A stretch of DNA of 64,000 bases from Phycisphaerae bacterium. Lineage in GTDB: Bacteria > Planctomycetota > Phycisphaerae > UBA1845 > Fen-1342. Below the pieces are notes generated by a model. That model saw nothing but the letters and a program-made list of their open reading frames with translations. It had not been told where the DNA came from and made no database searches. Shown in pieces: positions 17,515 through 25,863 of the stretch. The stretch covers positions 40,132 to 104,131 of the forward strand of contig JAJVHV010000011.1 of the NCBI GenBank assembly GCA_022072445.1, given 5' to 3'. Each line of letters begins with the position of its first letter. The stretch's first letter is position 1. The position numbers and the translations under genes are program-made.

Positions 17515-17871
17515 ATGAAACGACTGTCAACCTCGGAGTGTATGCTGGCGATTTGGGTGTGCGTGCTGGGAGCTGCGGTACCGTTGCTCACTGCGGCAGT
17601 CAGACCCAACTACAAATGCAGTCCGACCTTCATTTCCCACTGCGTTGAGCCTTACAACTGCACGGTGTGGGGAGGATACACTTGTACCGACGGTTCGACC
17701 TCGGGCTCGAAAAAGGGACAAGGCGTGCCATTCCGCGTGTGCGTCACGTCACCAGGCGACAATTGCTCAGAAGAGTCGGTTCGTTGCTTCAAAGACGTGT
17801 ACTACAAGAACACAATCTGCACCGGCGACATTTGCGCGATTTACTATTACTACACCGATGGTTGCGAGTAG
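17515..17871 (+). CDS. exported cysteine-rich small protein
   Basis: 118 residues from ATG 17515, which begins a plausible signal peptide (MKRLSTSECMLAIWVCVLGA, cleavage near LLTAA). The mature ~90 residues contain ten Cys spread along the chain (KCS, HCV, NCT, TCT, VCV, NCS, RCF, ICT, ICA, GCE) plus an aromatic run YYYY near the end, as expected of a small disulfide-stabilised exported protein. It resembles no family I recognise. Base composition is visibly lower in G+C than neighbours. Two more genes follow closely, the last a MauE-like redox protein, which suggests disulfide maturation. Confidence 0.7.
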   Translation: MKRLSTSECMLAIWVCVLGAAVPLLTAAVRPNYKCSPTFISHCVEPYNCTVWGGYTCTDGSTSGSKKGQGVPFRVCVTSPGDNCSEESVRCFKDVYYKNTICTGDICAIYYYYTDGCE

Positions 17872-17880
17872 GAGAGCATC

Positions 17881-18909
17881 ATGACGATTCGCTGCGTCGC
17901 CAAATCGTGGAAATCGTGCGAAGTGCTGGCGATCATTTCAATCTCGTTGCCGAGTTACGCGATGCAGTCGGCTGAGTTCGTGCCCGGACGACTCTCAGAC
18001 AGCGAGACGAACGAGGTCGTTCAGCGCGTGGCTCAGCAACAGAGCGTCGTCGACAACCTGATGGCCGAGTTCCGGCTGGAGTTTGAACTGAAGACCGGCG
18101 AGCAGTTCTCCGCCACCTACGATTGGGCGCGGTCCGTTCCTTCAGAGCGGCTGGAAACCAGGTTCACGGACGTGCCCGAATGGGCAAAGTACCACGGGTT
18201 TGACGACGAGCTATTCGTCGCGACGTCCGACCGGACGGTCGAGCTGCTTGTCCGGAGCAATCAAGTCATCATCATGGCACAGCCGCATCCGCTTGCCACG
18301 GTCTTCACGCCGCTCGATTTCCTGAGACCCGGAACACGCCGCAGTTTCGATGAGCTGGCTAGAGACGGTGCCAAGTTCGACGCGAGCCGTTTGGGTCCGC
18401 AGCTGATCGAGTTGTGTTTTGCGATGCCGGAGGCCCCGGACCGATCGACCTCCGTGCTCTTGGAAGTCCGTGAAGGACATTACTTGGTGACTGCCTGGAA
18501 GTGCGACGCGTGCAAGTCAGCCGCGGAGATCGAGTACGAGAGACAGGACGACGGGCAGTGGTTTCCGAGTTTCGCGACGTTCAACTCCGACGAGGCACCC
18601 GTCGTGCGGCAGGCCACCATGAAAACCACCAAGCTGGCGCTGTGGCCGCCCGCCGAGAGTGCATTTGCGTTCGAATTCAGACGGGGCATGACCGTTACTG
18701 ATACGCGGGACGCCGATAATGACGGGAATTCTCCCGGGTTCATGGTTGACGAAAACGGTAATCTGGTGCCCGCGCACGTGGTTTATCCGGTAGGCGCGGG
18801 CGGTCCGGTCAATACAGCCAGCGCGCTCCGCGCGGGAGCAGCTTCCGCAGGTCTAATCCTCGCCGTGCTGGCCGGGAGACACCTCCATCGTCGAAAGCAG
18901 CTCGCGTGA
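17881..18909 (+). CDS. exported, C-terminally membrane-anchored protein of unknown function
   Basis: 342 residues, starting 9 nt after the cysteine-rich gene. Residues ~12-27 look like a signal peptide (VLAIISISLPSYA). The body has LolA-like features (an opening helix with VVDNLMAEFRLEFELKTG, then alternating beta strands to residue ~270), so a lipoprotein-carrier-like fold is possible but unproven. It includes a CDACK motif. The C-terminus carries a DxDxDGNSPGF loop, a hydrophobic helix (GAASAGLILAVLAG) and a basic end (RHLHRRKQLA), typical of a single-span anchor. The stop overlaps the GTG of the MauE-like gene. Confidence 0.65.
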   Translation: MTIRCVAKSWKSCEVLAIISISLPSYAMQSAEFVPGRLSDSETNEVVQRVAQQQSVVDNLMAEFRLEFELKTGEQFSATYDWARSVPSERLETRFTDVPEWAKYHGFDDELFVATSDRTVELLVRSNQVIIMAQPHPLATVFTPLDFLRPGTRRSFDELARDGAKFDASRLGPQLIELCFAMPEAPDRSTSVLLEVREGHYLVTAWKCDACKSAAEIEYERQDDGQWFPSFATFNSDEAPVVRQATMKTTKLALWPPAESAFAFEFRRGMTVTDTRDADNDGNSPGFMVDENGNLVPAHVVYPVGAGGPVNTASALRAGAASAGLILAVLAGRHLHRRKQLA

Positions 18910-19382
18910 CTCGTCTCAGCGGAGCTTCTTGGCGGAGGGCGGCCGACGTCGCGGTCGCCTTCTTCTTCGTGTTCGCCGGCGTAACGAAATTGATGACCAC
19001 CTCTGACGACGGCGTCCAGCACTTGCTCGTTCTGGCTGGAGTCACTGACTCGAGAGCGCTCATTGCCGCGGCATCCATGCTGCCGTACTTTGAAGTTGTG
19101 CTGGGGCTATGGGTCGTCCTCGAATGGCGGCCAACCGCAGCCGTCGTCGCCATGGCCGTGACTCTGGTTGGGTTTACAACGGTCATCACACTGATCGGCC
19201 TCCGGCTCGGGTGGGGCGTCAAATGCGGATGCACCGCCGGCGTCACAAACGGCTCTATCGGGACGGCGATCTTCCGCAACGTTGCGCTGTTGGCACTCGT
19301 GCTCGCGCCACGCGCGATCAGCCGCACTCGCCGCCATCCGGCCGTGTCCAAAGCGGCCCCATCCGCATCGGTCGCCAACTGA
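18906..19382 (+). CDS. MauE/DoxX-family redox membrane protein
   Basis: 158 residues from a GTG that overlaps the preceding stop. Four hydrophobic helices (about 14-30, 58-73, 77-99, 120-140). A Cys-Gly-Cys pair (VKCGCTAG, Cys107 and Cys109) lies before the last helix, in the same position as in the MauE-like protein at 1115-1648, although the rest is clearly different. Its place after a ten-cysteine exported protein and an exported anchored protein suggests it services their thiols. This is inference from context. Confidence 0.8.
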   Translation: MTRLSGASWRRAADVAVAFFFVFAGVTKLMTTSDDGVQHLLVLAGVTDSRALIAAASMLPYFEVVLGLWVVLEWRPTAAVVAMAVTLVGFTTVITLIGLRLGWGVKCGCTAGVTNGSIGTAIFRNVALLALVLAPRAISRTRRHPAVSKAAPSASVAN

Positions 19383-19770
19383 ACCGTTCGCGCGAGTTTA
19401 CCGTGGCGGTCTGGTTCGGGAGATCCACTACACGCCGCGACTGAGGGCGGGCGGGCCCCCGTCCTTGATCTGACCAGATGGACCATTAGTCGAGCGGGCA
19501 GGTCGAGACGCTGGCCCAACCTCCCTAACCCTGAGCCGACTGCAAGCGGGTGGTTAGCGACGCGGGCGTGGGGGTGGGCAGGTGAGCCCGACGGGCGGTC
19601 TGCGGCGGGCATGGCGGGTCCCCTGCGGGCAGGCTGAGAGCTCTGGCTGGCTGGAAGCTCTTGCAGGCTGAAGGCTTGCGGAAGTCTTGTAGACTGCATC
19701 CCGATCATCCGGGTAACGTATAAGGTTTGATGTGCGGGCGCGGCGGCCCGCCGGTTATTGGACGTTAGCG
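19383..19770. other. 388-nt gap before the secretion operon
   Basis: No credible gene. A TATAAG box at 19719-19724 may belong to the gspF promoter, but no well-spaced -35 box was found. Confidence 0.5.
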
Positions 19771-20979
19771 ATGCCGACTTTTGCCTACAAAGCGCGAAAT
19801 CAGACCGGCGATGTCGTCGGCGGGACCCTCATCGCCGAGACCCCCGCCGCCGCCGCCCGCATACTGGACGAACGCGCCCTCGTGCCCGTTCACGTGGACG
19901 AGGTCAAGGCCGCCGGCAGGTCGTTTCTGACCGGCGGCACGCGCCGCATCGGCATCTCGAAAATCGGCGTGATCTACGAGCAACTCGCCGACCTGCTGAA
20001 GTCGGGCGTGCCGATGCTGCGGGCGCTCGACGTGCTCGCCAAGCAGGCCTCGAATCCGTCCATCTCGCGCGTGCTCCGCGAGCTGCGCGACGACATTGCC
20101 GGCGGCGACGCGCTGGCCGACGCGATGGAGAAGCACCCGCACGCGTTTCCGAACCTGCACGTGACGACGGTCCGCGCCGGTGAGGCGGGCGGATTTCTTG
20201 AGGACGTCCTGGCGCGGCTGTCCGACTTCGTCGAGCGGCAGGACGAGCTGCGGAACAAGTTCATCGGCGCGATGATCTACCCCTGCATCCTGCTGCTGGG
20301 CGGTCTGGGCGCCGTCGTTTTCCTGATGATCTACGTCGTGCCAAACATCCGCCCGGTGCTCAGCGGTCAGCAACTGCCGCTGCCGACGATCATCGTCTTC
20401 GGCCTCAGTGACGCGTTCAGCCAGCACTATCTCATGCTCGCGGGCGTGATCGTACTGATCGTCGCCGGCGTCGTCGGGTTCTTTCAGAGCGGCGCGGGAC
20501 GCGTGCTGTGGGCTAAGCTGCAACTGTCGGCGCCGCTCGTGGGTAAGATATACACCATGATTTCGTTGTGCCGCTTCTGCCGCATCCTCGGCACCATGCT
20601 GGCCAACGGAATCCCGATCCTCCAGGCCCTGCGGATCGCCAAGGATTCAACCGGGAACTCCGTCCTGGCGGAGTCCATCGATCGCGCCGCGGAGAGCGTC
20701 CGCTCCGGCGACTCGCTCGCCACGCCGCTTTCCGCCAGCCGCATCTTCCCTCCGGCCGTGCTGGACATGATCGCCGTCGCCGAGGAGAGCAACACGCTCG
20801 ACAAGGTGCTGGTGGACGTGGCCGACACGCAGGAGGCCCGCACGGCCCGGCAGATCGACCTGGCCATGCGGCTGCTGGAACCGGCGATGCTCGTGGTCAT
20901 GGCCGGAATCGTGATGTTTATCGCGGTGGCGCTGCTGCTGCCGATCCTGAAAATGGCGACTTCCGGATTCAAGGGCTGA
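19771..20979 (+). CDS. gspF: type II secretion inner-membrane protein F
   Basis: 402 residues from ATG 19771 (MPTFAYKARNQTG is the canonical GspF/PilC opening). The family layout is present: a cytoplasmic domain, a helix near residue 175, the periplasmic GG-type loop, a second T2SSF domain, and a last helix at the end (VVMAGIVMFIAVALLLPIL). GspF is the platform protein that couples the ATPase GspE to pseudopilus assembly. It heads the visible operon; gspE and gspD are not next to it. Between gspF and gspG are only 49 nt. Confidence 0.93.
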   Translation: MPTFAYKARNQTGDVVGGTLIAETPAAAARILDERALVPVHVDEVKAAGRSFLTGGTRRIGISKIGVIYEQLADLLKSGVPMLRALDVLAKQASNPSISRVLRELRDDIAGGDALADAMEKHPHAFPNLHVTTVRAGEAGGFLEDVLARLSDFVERQDELRNKFIGAMIYPCILLLGGLGAVVFLMIYVVPNIRPVLSGQQLPLPTIIVFGLSDAFSQHYLMLAGVIVLIVAGVVGFFQSGAGRVLWAKLQLSAPLVGKIYTMISLCRFCRILGTMLANGIPILQALRIAKDSTGNSVLAESIDRAAESVRSGDSLATPLSASRIFPPAVLDMIAVAEESNTLDKVLVDVADTQEARTARQIDLAMRLLEPAMLVVMAGIVMFIAVALLLPILKMATSGFKG

Positions 20980-21028
20980 GCCGGCGTCGCCGCGAACGCT
21001 ATGCGACAATTGCAAGGAGCTGACAACC

Positions 21029-21487
21029 ATGAAAACCATCACACGCAATCGCAAGTCCACCCGACGCCGCGCGTTCACCCTGCTGGAAGTGCTGATGGTG
21101 ATCATCATCATCGGCGTTCTGGCGGCTCTGGTCGTGCCGAGTCTGGTGGGCACGGGCGAAGGAGCCAAGGCCGACATCACCAAGGCCATCATCGAATCGG
21201 GGCTGGCCACGCCGCTGGATACGTACAAGATCCACACCGGCCACTATCCGACCGATGAGGAGGGTGGGCTGAAGGCCCTCGTCGAGCGTCCCAGCGATGA
21301 GAACGTGGCCAAGAACTGGCGCGGCCCGTACGTCAAGGACGCCAGCAAAATCAAGGACGCCTGGGGCAACGAGCTGATCTATCAGGCGCCCGGCGAGTAT
21401 CACACGGATTCGTACGACCTCTCCAGCCCCGGACCGAACGGTACGCCCGGAGACGACGACGACATCACCAACTGGCAGAAGGTGTAA
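21029..21487 (+). CDS. gspG: major pseudopilin GspG
   Basis: 152 residues. A short basic leader precedes the prepilin cleavage site RRRA/FTLLEVLMVIIIIGVL, with Glu5 of the mature protein conserved and Ala (not the usual Gly) at -1. The C-terminal half has the GspG signature: YPTDEEGGLKALVERP, WRGPYVK, DAWGNELIYQ and a calcium-site-like SPGPNGTPGDDDDI. It is the main subunit of the pseudopilus. An RBS-like AAGGAG lies upstream of the ATG. Confidence 0.95.
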   Translation: MKTITRNRKSTRRRAFTLLEVLMVIIIIGVLAALVVPSLVGTGEGAKADITKAIIESGLATPLDTYKIHTGHYPTDEEGGLKALVERPSDENVAKNWRGPYVKDASKIKDAWGNELIYQAPGEYHTDSYDLSSPGPNGTPGDDDDITNWQKV

Positions 21488-21542
21488 ATCTGCGGCGGGT
21501 CGCGGCCGCCGCTGCGCCGCCCCGACGTGAACTGACGCGCGC

Positions 21543-22253
21543 ATGATCGTGACCACGACCCCCGCCGACCGCGGTGCCCGACCGACGGCCGACCGCCGCC
21601 CGGCCGGCCCGCGCCGCGGCTTCACGCTTTTCGAAGCGCTGCTCGTCATCATGCTGCTCGGCGTGCTGACCGTCTTCCTCTGGCCGGATTTCGACGTCAT
21701 GAAACGCGGCGAACAGCTCAACGAGTCGATCACGCGGACGCGGGCCGCCATCGCCATGTGCCGCGCCCAGGCCATGAACGAGTCGCGGCGCTACTGCATC
21801 ACGTTCAAGCCCGACGGCTCGCTCTTTCTGACTCGCCAGAAAGACCCGCTGCTGGCGCCCGAGGAATACGTGCTGGTGGGCGACGGCTGGGCGGCGCACC
21901 CGGCCCTGCTCGACGACGTCTGGATCGAGGCCGTGCAGGCCCTGCCTCAGGGTCCGCCGCCGCTCGACGCCGAGGAAGACGACGAACTCGTCGAGCTGCT
22001 CGACAAGATCGACGAACCCGTGCCGCTGGAAGCGAATTTCGAGATCTTCTTCGAGCCCGATGGGACGAGCACCTCGTCCCGCTGGATTCTGCGCGAGACC
22101 ACCGGCCACGGCCGCAAACTGACGCTCGACGGCCGCCTCGGCCGCGTCTACGTCGAAGAGGTCGAGAAGCTGCCCGAAGAGGACGTGCGGCGGCCCACGC
22201 CGGACGACGAGCGGCCCGAGCTGCAACTGGTTGTCGAAACGGTGACGCCATGA
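21543..22253 (+). CDS. GspH-like minor pseudopilin
   Basis: 236 residues. A Pro/Arg-rich leader of about 25 residues ends in RRG/FTLFEALLVIMLLGVLTVF, with Glu5 conserved. The globular part has the GspH/FimT-type helix (TRTRAAIAMCRAQAMNESRR) and beta strands (YCITFKPDGSLFLTRQ). An acidic stretch (DAEEDDELVELLDKIDE) and a charged tail are unusual additions. Position after gspG fits gspH. The stop overlaps the next ATG. Confidence 0.8.
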   Translation: MIVTTTPADRGARPTADRRPAGPRRGFTLFEALLVIMLLGVLTVFLWPDFDVMKRGEQLNESITRTRAAIAMCRAQAMNESRRYCITFKPDGSLFLTRQKDPLLAPEEYVLVGDGWAAHPALLDDVWIEAVQALPQGPPPLDAEEDDELVELLDKIDEPVPLEANFEIFFEPDGTSTSSRWILRETTGHGRKLTLDGRLGRVYVEEVEKLPEEDVRRPTPDDERPELQLVVETVTP

Positions 22254-23353
22254 GTATCGCGCTTTTCAAGACGGGTCTACGCGGCCGTGCGCCGCGGGCG
22301 TCGCACAACGCCGCGACGGTCCGGTGCGGCGCGCTGCTGCTCGAAGTGGTCGTCGCCATGACGATCCTGATTGCCGCGATGGCGTTCATCGGCACGCAGA
22401 TGGTGGCCGGCATCCGCACGGTCGGGCTGGGCGAGCAGGAGACGCGCCTGTCCGAGCTGGCCGACCGCCTGCTGGCGCTGCTCGAGCTCGACATGCAGAC
22501 GTCGGAGCGGCTCTTCACCGACCGTTCGACCGAGGGCGATTTCGGCGACCAGTATCCCGAATACTCGTGGCAGGCGTCGGTCGAAACGACCGAGCTGCCC
22601 GGCCTCGGCCAGGTCACCATCGAGATCCTCTATCTGCCCGACACGCCCAGCAATCCCAACGACGACGAGCCGGTCGTCGTGCGGCGAATGTACCTGCTGA
22701 AGGCTGATCCGGGGCGGATCGACTTCGGTGCCGATTTCGGCATGAACGAAGAGCAGCTCACGCAACTGTCGCAGACCATCCCCATCCCCGGGTTCGATCC
22801 GACCCAGTTCAACCCGCAGGAACTTGTCTCGCAAGACCCCGCCACGCTCCTGCAAATGCTGCCCGTCATCCTGGCCATGCTCCAGCAATACACCGGCGGA
22901 CAAGGAATCGAGGAATTGCTCGGCCCCGGCGGACTCGAGGGCGCCACACCCGACCAGATTCGCGAACTCCTGGCTGGACAGCTCGGAGACCTCGCCGGCG
23001 GCGAGGGCCTGCCCGGCGGCGAGCCCGGCGACGAAGCCGGCGAACGCACCGGCGTTAACGCCGGACTGATCGCACCCCCGCCGGGAGGCGGACGCTCCGC
23101 CACTGGCGGAACGCGCCGCGGCGGCGGCGGTGACGGGGCGACGCGAACGACGCGCGGAAACCGCGGTGGAAACGGTGGGCGTTCAGGGGCGACCGGCAAC
23201 AACAACCGCTCCGGCGGCGCGAACAACCGCAGCGGCGGGACACGGCGCGGCGGCGGCAACGCCGCCGACGAGCAGGCCCGCATCGAGGAACTCATGCGTT
23301 TGCGCGACCAGCTCAATCGCGGCGGCGGCGGGGACAACGGCGGTGGAGAATGA
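22250..23353 (+). CDS. GspI-like minor pseudopilin with Gly/Arg/Asn-rich tail
   Basis: 367 residues from ATG 22250 (4-nt overlap). A leader of ~27 residues is followed by the prepilin segment G/ALLLEVVVAMTILIAAMAF with Glu5 conserved. A pseudopilin-like domain runs to ~residue 160, then a Gln/Pro/Leu-rich region, and a low-complexity tail from about 290 made of GGTRRGGGG, TRGNRGGNGG and NNNRSGG, ending in a short charged helix. GspI homologues are normally ~120-130 residues, so about 200 residues are an extension. The RGG-like tail should be disordered. Position between H- and J-like genes supports the GspI call. Confidence 0.75.
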   Translation: MSIALFKTGLRGRAPRASHNAATVRCGALLLEVVVAMTILIAAMAFIGTQMVAGIRTVGLGEQETRLSELADRLLALLELDMQTSERLFTDRSTEGDFGDQYPEYSWQASVETTELPGLGQVTIEILYLPDTPSNPNDDEPVVVRRMYLLKADPGRIDFGADFGMNEEQLTQLSQTIPIPGFDPTQFNPQELVSQDPATLLQMLPVILAMLQQYTGGQGIEELLGPGGLEGATPDQIRELLAGQLGDLAGGEGLPGGEPGDEAGERTGVNAGLIAPPPGGGRSATGGTRRGGGGDGATRTTRGNRGGNGGRSGATGNNNRSGGANNRSGGTRRGGGNAADEQARIEELMRLRDQLNRGGGGDNGGGE

Positions 23354-24219
23354 GCGCCCGTCGGCGGTCTGGCTCTCACGCCGCCCGGCCACGCGCGACC
23401 CGCAGGCTGGCGTTGACCCTCTTCGAGGTCCTCATCTCGCTGGTCATCATCGCCGTCATGCTGGCCACCATGCTGATGTTCCTCTGGGGCTTCCTTGAGT
23501 CAAAGAAGGAAGCCGCGCTGCTGGCCGACCGCACCCAGATCGCCCGGCAGATTCTCGACCGCGTCGCCGCAGAACTCCGCGGCTGCGTCGGCATGGACGA
23601 GATCAACTTCGCCACCGAAAAGGGGCAGCGGCTGCTCGGCGAACGCCGCAGCATCACGTTCCTCACCGCCGCCGTCCCCGAGCGCTACCAGTACGAGTTT
23701 GTCGACGACCTCGCAACTCCGCCACCGGCGCAGCACGACCTGCGCAATCTCAGCTACTCGCTCTGGATCGATCCGGAGAACAAGACCGAGGACAACGAGC
23801 CGATCGTGGGCGGGATCATCCGCACCGAGAAACGCACGCTCAACCAGTTCCTGGTCGACGAGGAAGACCCGCTCCAGGTGCGCAACGACCTCTGGTCGCG
23901 CGAGCTGCAATACCTCGAATTCCGTTACTTCGACGGCGTCGAATGGTCGACGACCTGGGACATCGAAGAGGGCAACTCGCTGCCGCAGCTCGTGCAGATC
24001 ACGATCGGTTTCGCGCCCATCACCAACGAGGAAGTCGACGACCAGGACTTGCAGCTCTATCCGCTCGAAGAGTATCCGCTGGGCGACGACCAGCCGCATC
24101 CCGACCGCTACAGCACCATCGTCCGCATCCCCGCTGCCGACCGCCTCTTCAGCAGCCGCGTGCAGCGCCTCGGCAAGCAGTTCGCCGAGCAGTTCGGCGT
24201 CGAAGGAGGCGGCCCATGA
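23350..24219 (+). CDS. GspJ-like minor pseudopilin
   Basis: 289 residues, overlapping the preceding stop. The prepilin segment is RRLA/LTLFEVLISLVIIAVML (Ala at -1, Glu5 kept) with a longer hydrophobic span than usual (LATMLMFLWGF). A helix with RTQIARQILDRVAAELR and later strands (LQYLEFRYFDGVEW) match GspJ. GspJ sits at the pseudopilus tip with GspI and GspK. The next gene (GspK-like) overlaps by 4 nt. Confidence 0.8.
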   Translation: MSARRRSGSHAARPRATRRLALTLFEVLISLVIIAVMLATMLMFLWGFLESKKEAALLADRTQIARQILDRVAAELRGCVGMDEINFATEKGQRLLGERRSITFLTAAVPERYQYEFVDDLATPPPAQHDLRNLSYSLWIDPENKTEDNEPIVGGIIRTEKRTLNQFLVDEEDPLQVRNDLWSRELQYLEFRYFDGVEWSTTWDIEEGNSLPQLVQITIGFAPITNEEVDDQDLQLYPLEEYPLGDDQPHPDRYSTIVRIPAADRLFSSRVQRLGKQFAEQFGVEGGGP

Positions 24220-25847
24220 CGCGCATTGCCGCTGTGCAGCGCCGCGCCCGCAGGCAGCGCGCCGCCGGCTTCATCCTGCCGGTGGTGTTGGTGCTGGTCG
24301 GGCTGTTGTCGATGCTGGTGGCGGGGTTCATCTGGTTCGTGCGGGCCGAGAGTGCCGGCATGCACGCGCACGTCGACGCTCAGCAGGCGCGGCTCGCGGC
24401 CGAGTCGGGCCTCGAAGACATCACCGCGCTGCTGCGCCAGCCGCTGACGCGCGACGACGTCGGCGCCTGGTTCAACGTGCCGCAGCGCTGGCGCAACGCC
24501 CTGGTCTGGGCCAGCGATTTCGACCGCGAGAGCGACCCGGCGCGGCACGCCGGCGGCTCGCGCGAGCAGATCGGGGAGGACGGCCCGATCGCGCCGGCCT
24601 GGCGCTACAGTGTCGTGGCCGCCAACCTCGACAACAGCCTGGCCATCCGCTACGGCATTACCCCCGAGAGCGGCCGCCTGAACATCAACGTCGCCAGCGA
24701 CTACCAGATCGAGCAGTTGCTCACGCCCATCCTGGTCGGCCTTGAAATCGAGAACTACCAGCAGCAAATCAACGCCCTGCTCGACTGGCGCGACCCCGAC
24801 GACACGCCGCGCGAAGGTGGCGTCGAGAACGAGTATTACAACCTGCTCGAACCGGCCTACTCGTCGAAGGACGGCCCGCTCGACACCCTCGAGGAAATCC
24901 TGCTCGTCAAGGGCTGGAACGCGGCCCTGCTCTACGGCGAAGACACCAACCAGAACGGCGTGCTCGACCCGAACGAAGACGACGGCGACGCCTCGTTCCC
25001 GCCGTACGACAACGCCGACGGCATTCTCGATCCCGGCGTCGCGCCGTTCCTGACGCTCTGGTCGCGCGAGCCCGACACCGCCATCGACAACAAGCAGCGC
25101 ATCAACATGAACTCCAGCGCCGCGATCATCAGCGCTCAGATCGCCGACACCATCATGGAAGGCGAACTCAGCCCCGAGACGCTCAGCTTCATCGTCGGAC
25201 TCAAGCAACAGCAGGGCGTGAACTTCGAGGAGCTCGGCAGCCCAGCCGGCTTCTACTTCGACCCCAACGAGACCGACGACGACGGCTCGGGCGACACCGA
25301 CGGCGACGGCACCGGCGAGCCCACCTCGCAGCCGTCGTCGCAGCCGCGCAGCCAGAGCTTCAAGTCGATCCCGAACAGCCCGGTCAAGCTGGAAGAAATG
25401 CCGATCATCATGGACCGCTTCAGCACCCGCCCCGTGCAGCAGGCCCAGCAGCCGATCGCCGGTCTGGTGAATATCAACACCGCCCCGTTTCGCGTCCTGG
25501 TCCTGGTGCCGGGTATGACGCCGGAGGCCGCCGGCGCGATCGTCTCGAAGCGCCAGGAGCTGTCGCCCGCGGCCCTGCGCACCACCGCCTGGCCGTTGGT
25601 CAGCGGCGCGGTCGACGCCCGCACCTTCCGGAATTTCGCGCCCTTCGTGACCACGAAGTCGTACCAGTTCCACGTCGAGGTGATCGGTTACGCCGACCAC
25701 CTTAAGATGGTGCGGCGGTTCGAGTGGATCATCGAGATGGTCGGGTCGCTGGCGCAGGTCAAGTATTATCGTGACCTGACGTCGCTGGGCCGGGCCTGGC
25801 CGATCGACGACGACAATTTCAGCGTGATCAGCACGGTCGCGCCGTGA
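24216..25847 (+). CDS. gspK: general secretion pathway protein K-like
   Basis: 543 residues from ATG 24216. An N-terminal hydrophobic segment with GFILPVVLVLVGLLSMLV (no Glu5, as expected for GspK) is followed by AAESGLEDITALL and the helical SAM-like domains (GRLNINVAS..., then INTAPFRVLVLVPGMTPEAA, a helix-hairpin-helix-like turn). A calcium-loop-like stretch DTNQNGVLDPNEDDGD is present, and a Thr/Ser/Gln-rich disordered segment (TSQPSSQPRSQS) divides the domain. GspK caps the pseudopilus. At 543 residues it is longer than the usual ~320-340. Confidence 0.85.
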   Translation: MTRIAAVQRRARRQRAAGFILPVVLVLVGLLSMLVAGFIWFVRAESAGMHAHVDAQQARLAAESGLEDITALLRQPLTRDDVGAWFNVPQRWRNALVWASDFDRESDPARHAGGSREQIGEDGPIAPAWRYSVVAANLDNSLAIRYGITPESGRLNINVASDYQIEQLLTPILVGLEIENYQQQINALLDWRDPDDTPREGGVENEYYNLLEPAYSSKDGPLDTLEEILLVKGWNAALLYGEDTNQNGVLDPNEDDGDASFPPYDNADGILDPGVAPFLTLWSREPDTAIDNKQRINMNSSAAIISAQIADTIMEGELSPETLSFIVGLKQQQGVNFEELGSPAGFYFDPNETDDDGSGDTDGDGTGEPTSQPSSQPRSQSFKSIPNSPVKLEEMPIIMDRFSTRPVQQAQQPIAGLVNINTAPFRVLVLVPGMTPEAAGAIVSKRQELSPAALRTTAWPLVSGAVDARTFRNFAPFVTTKSYQFHVEVIGYADHLKMVRRFEWIIEMVGSLAQVKYYRDLTSLGRAWPIDDDNFSVISTVAP

Positions 25848-25863
25848 GTGGCACGAGGTTGAG

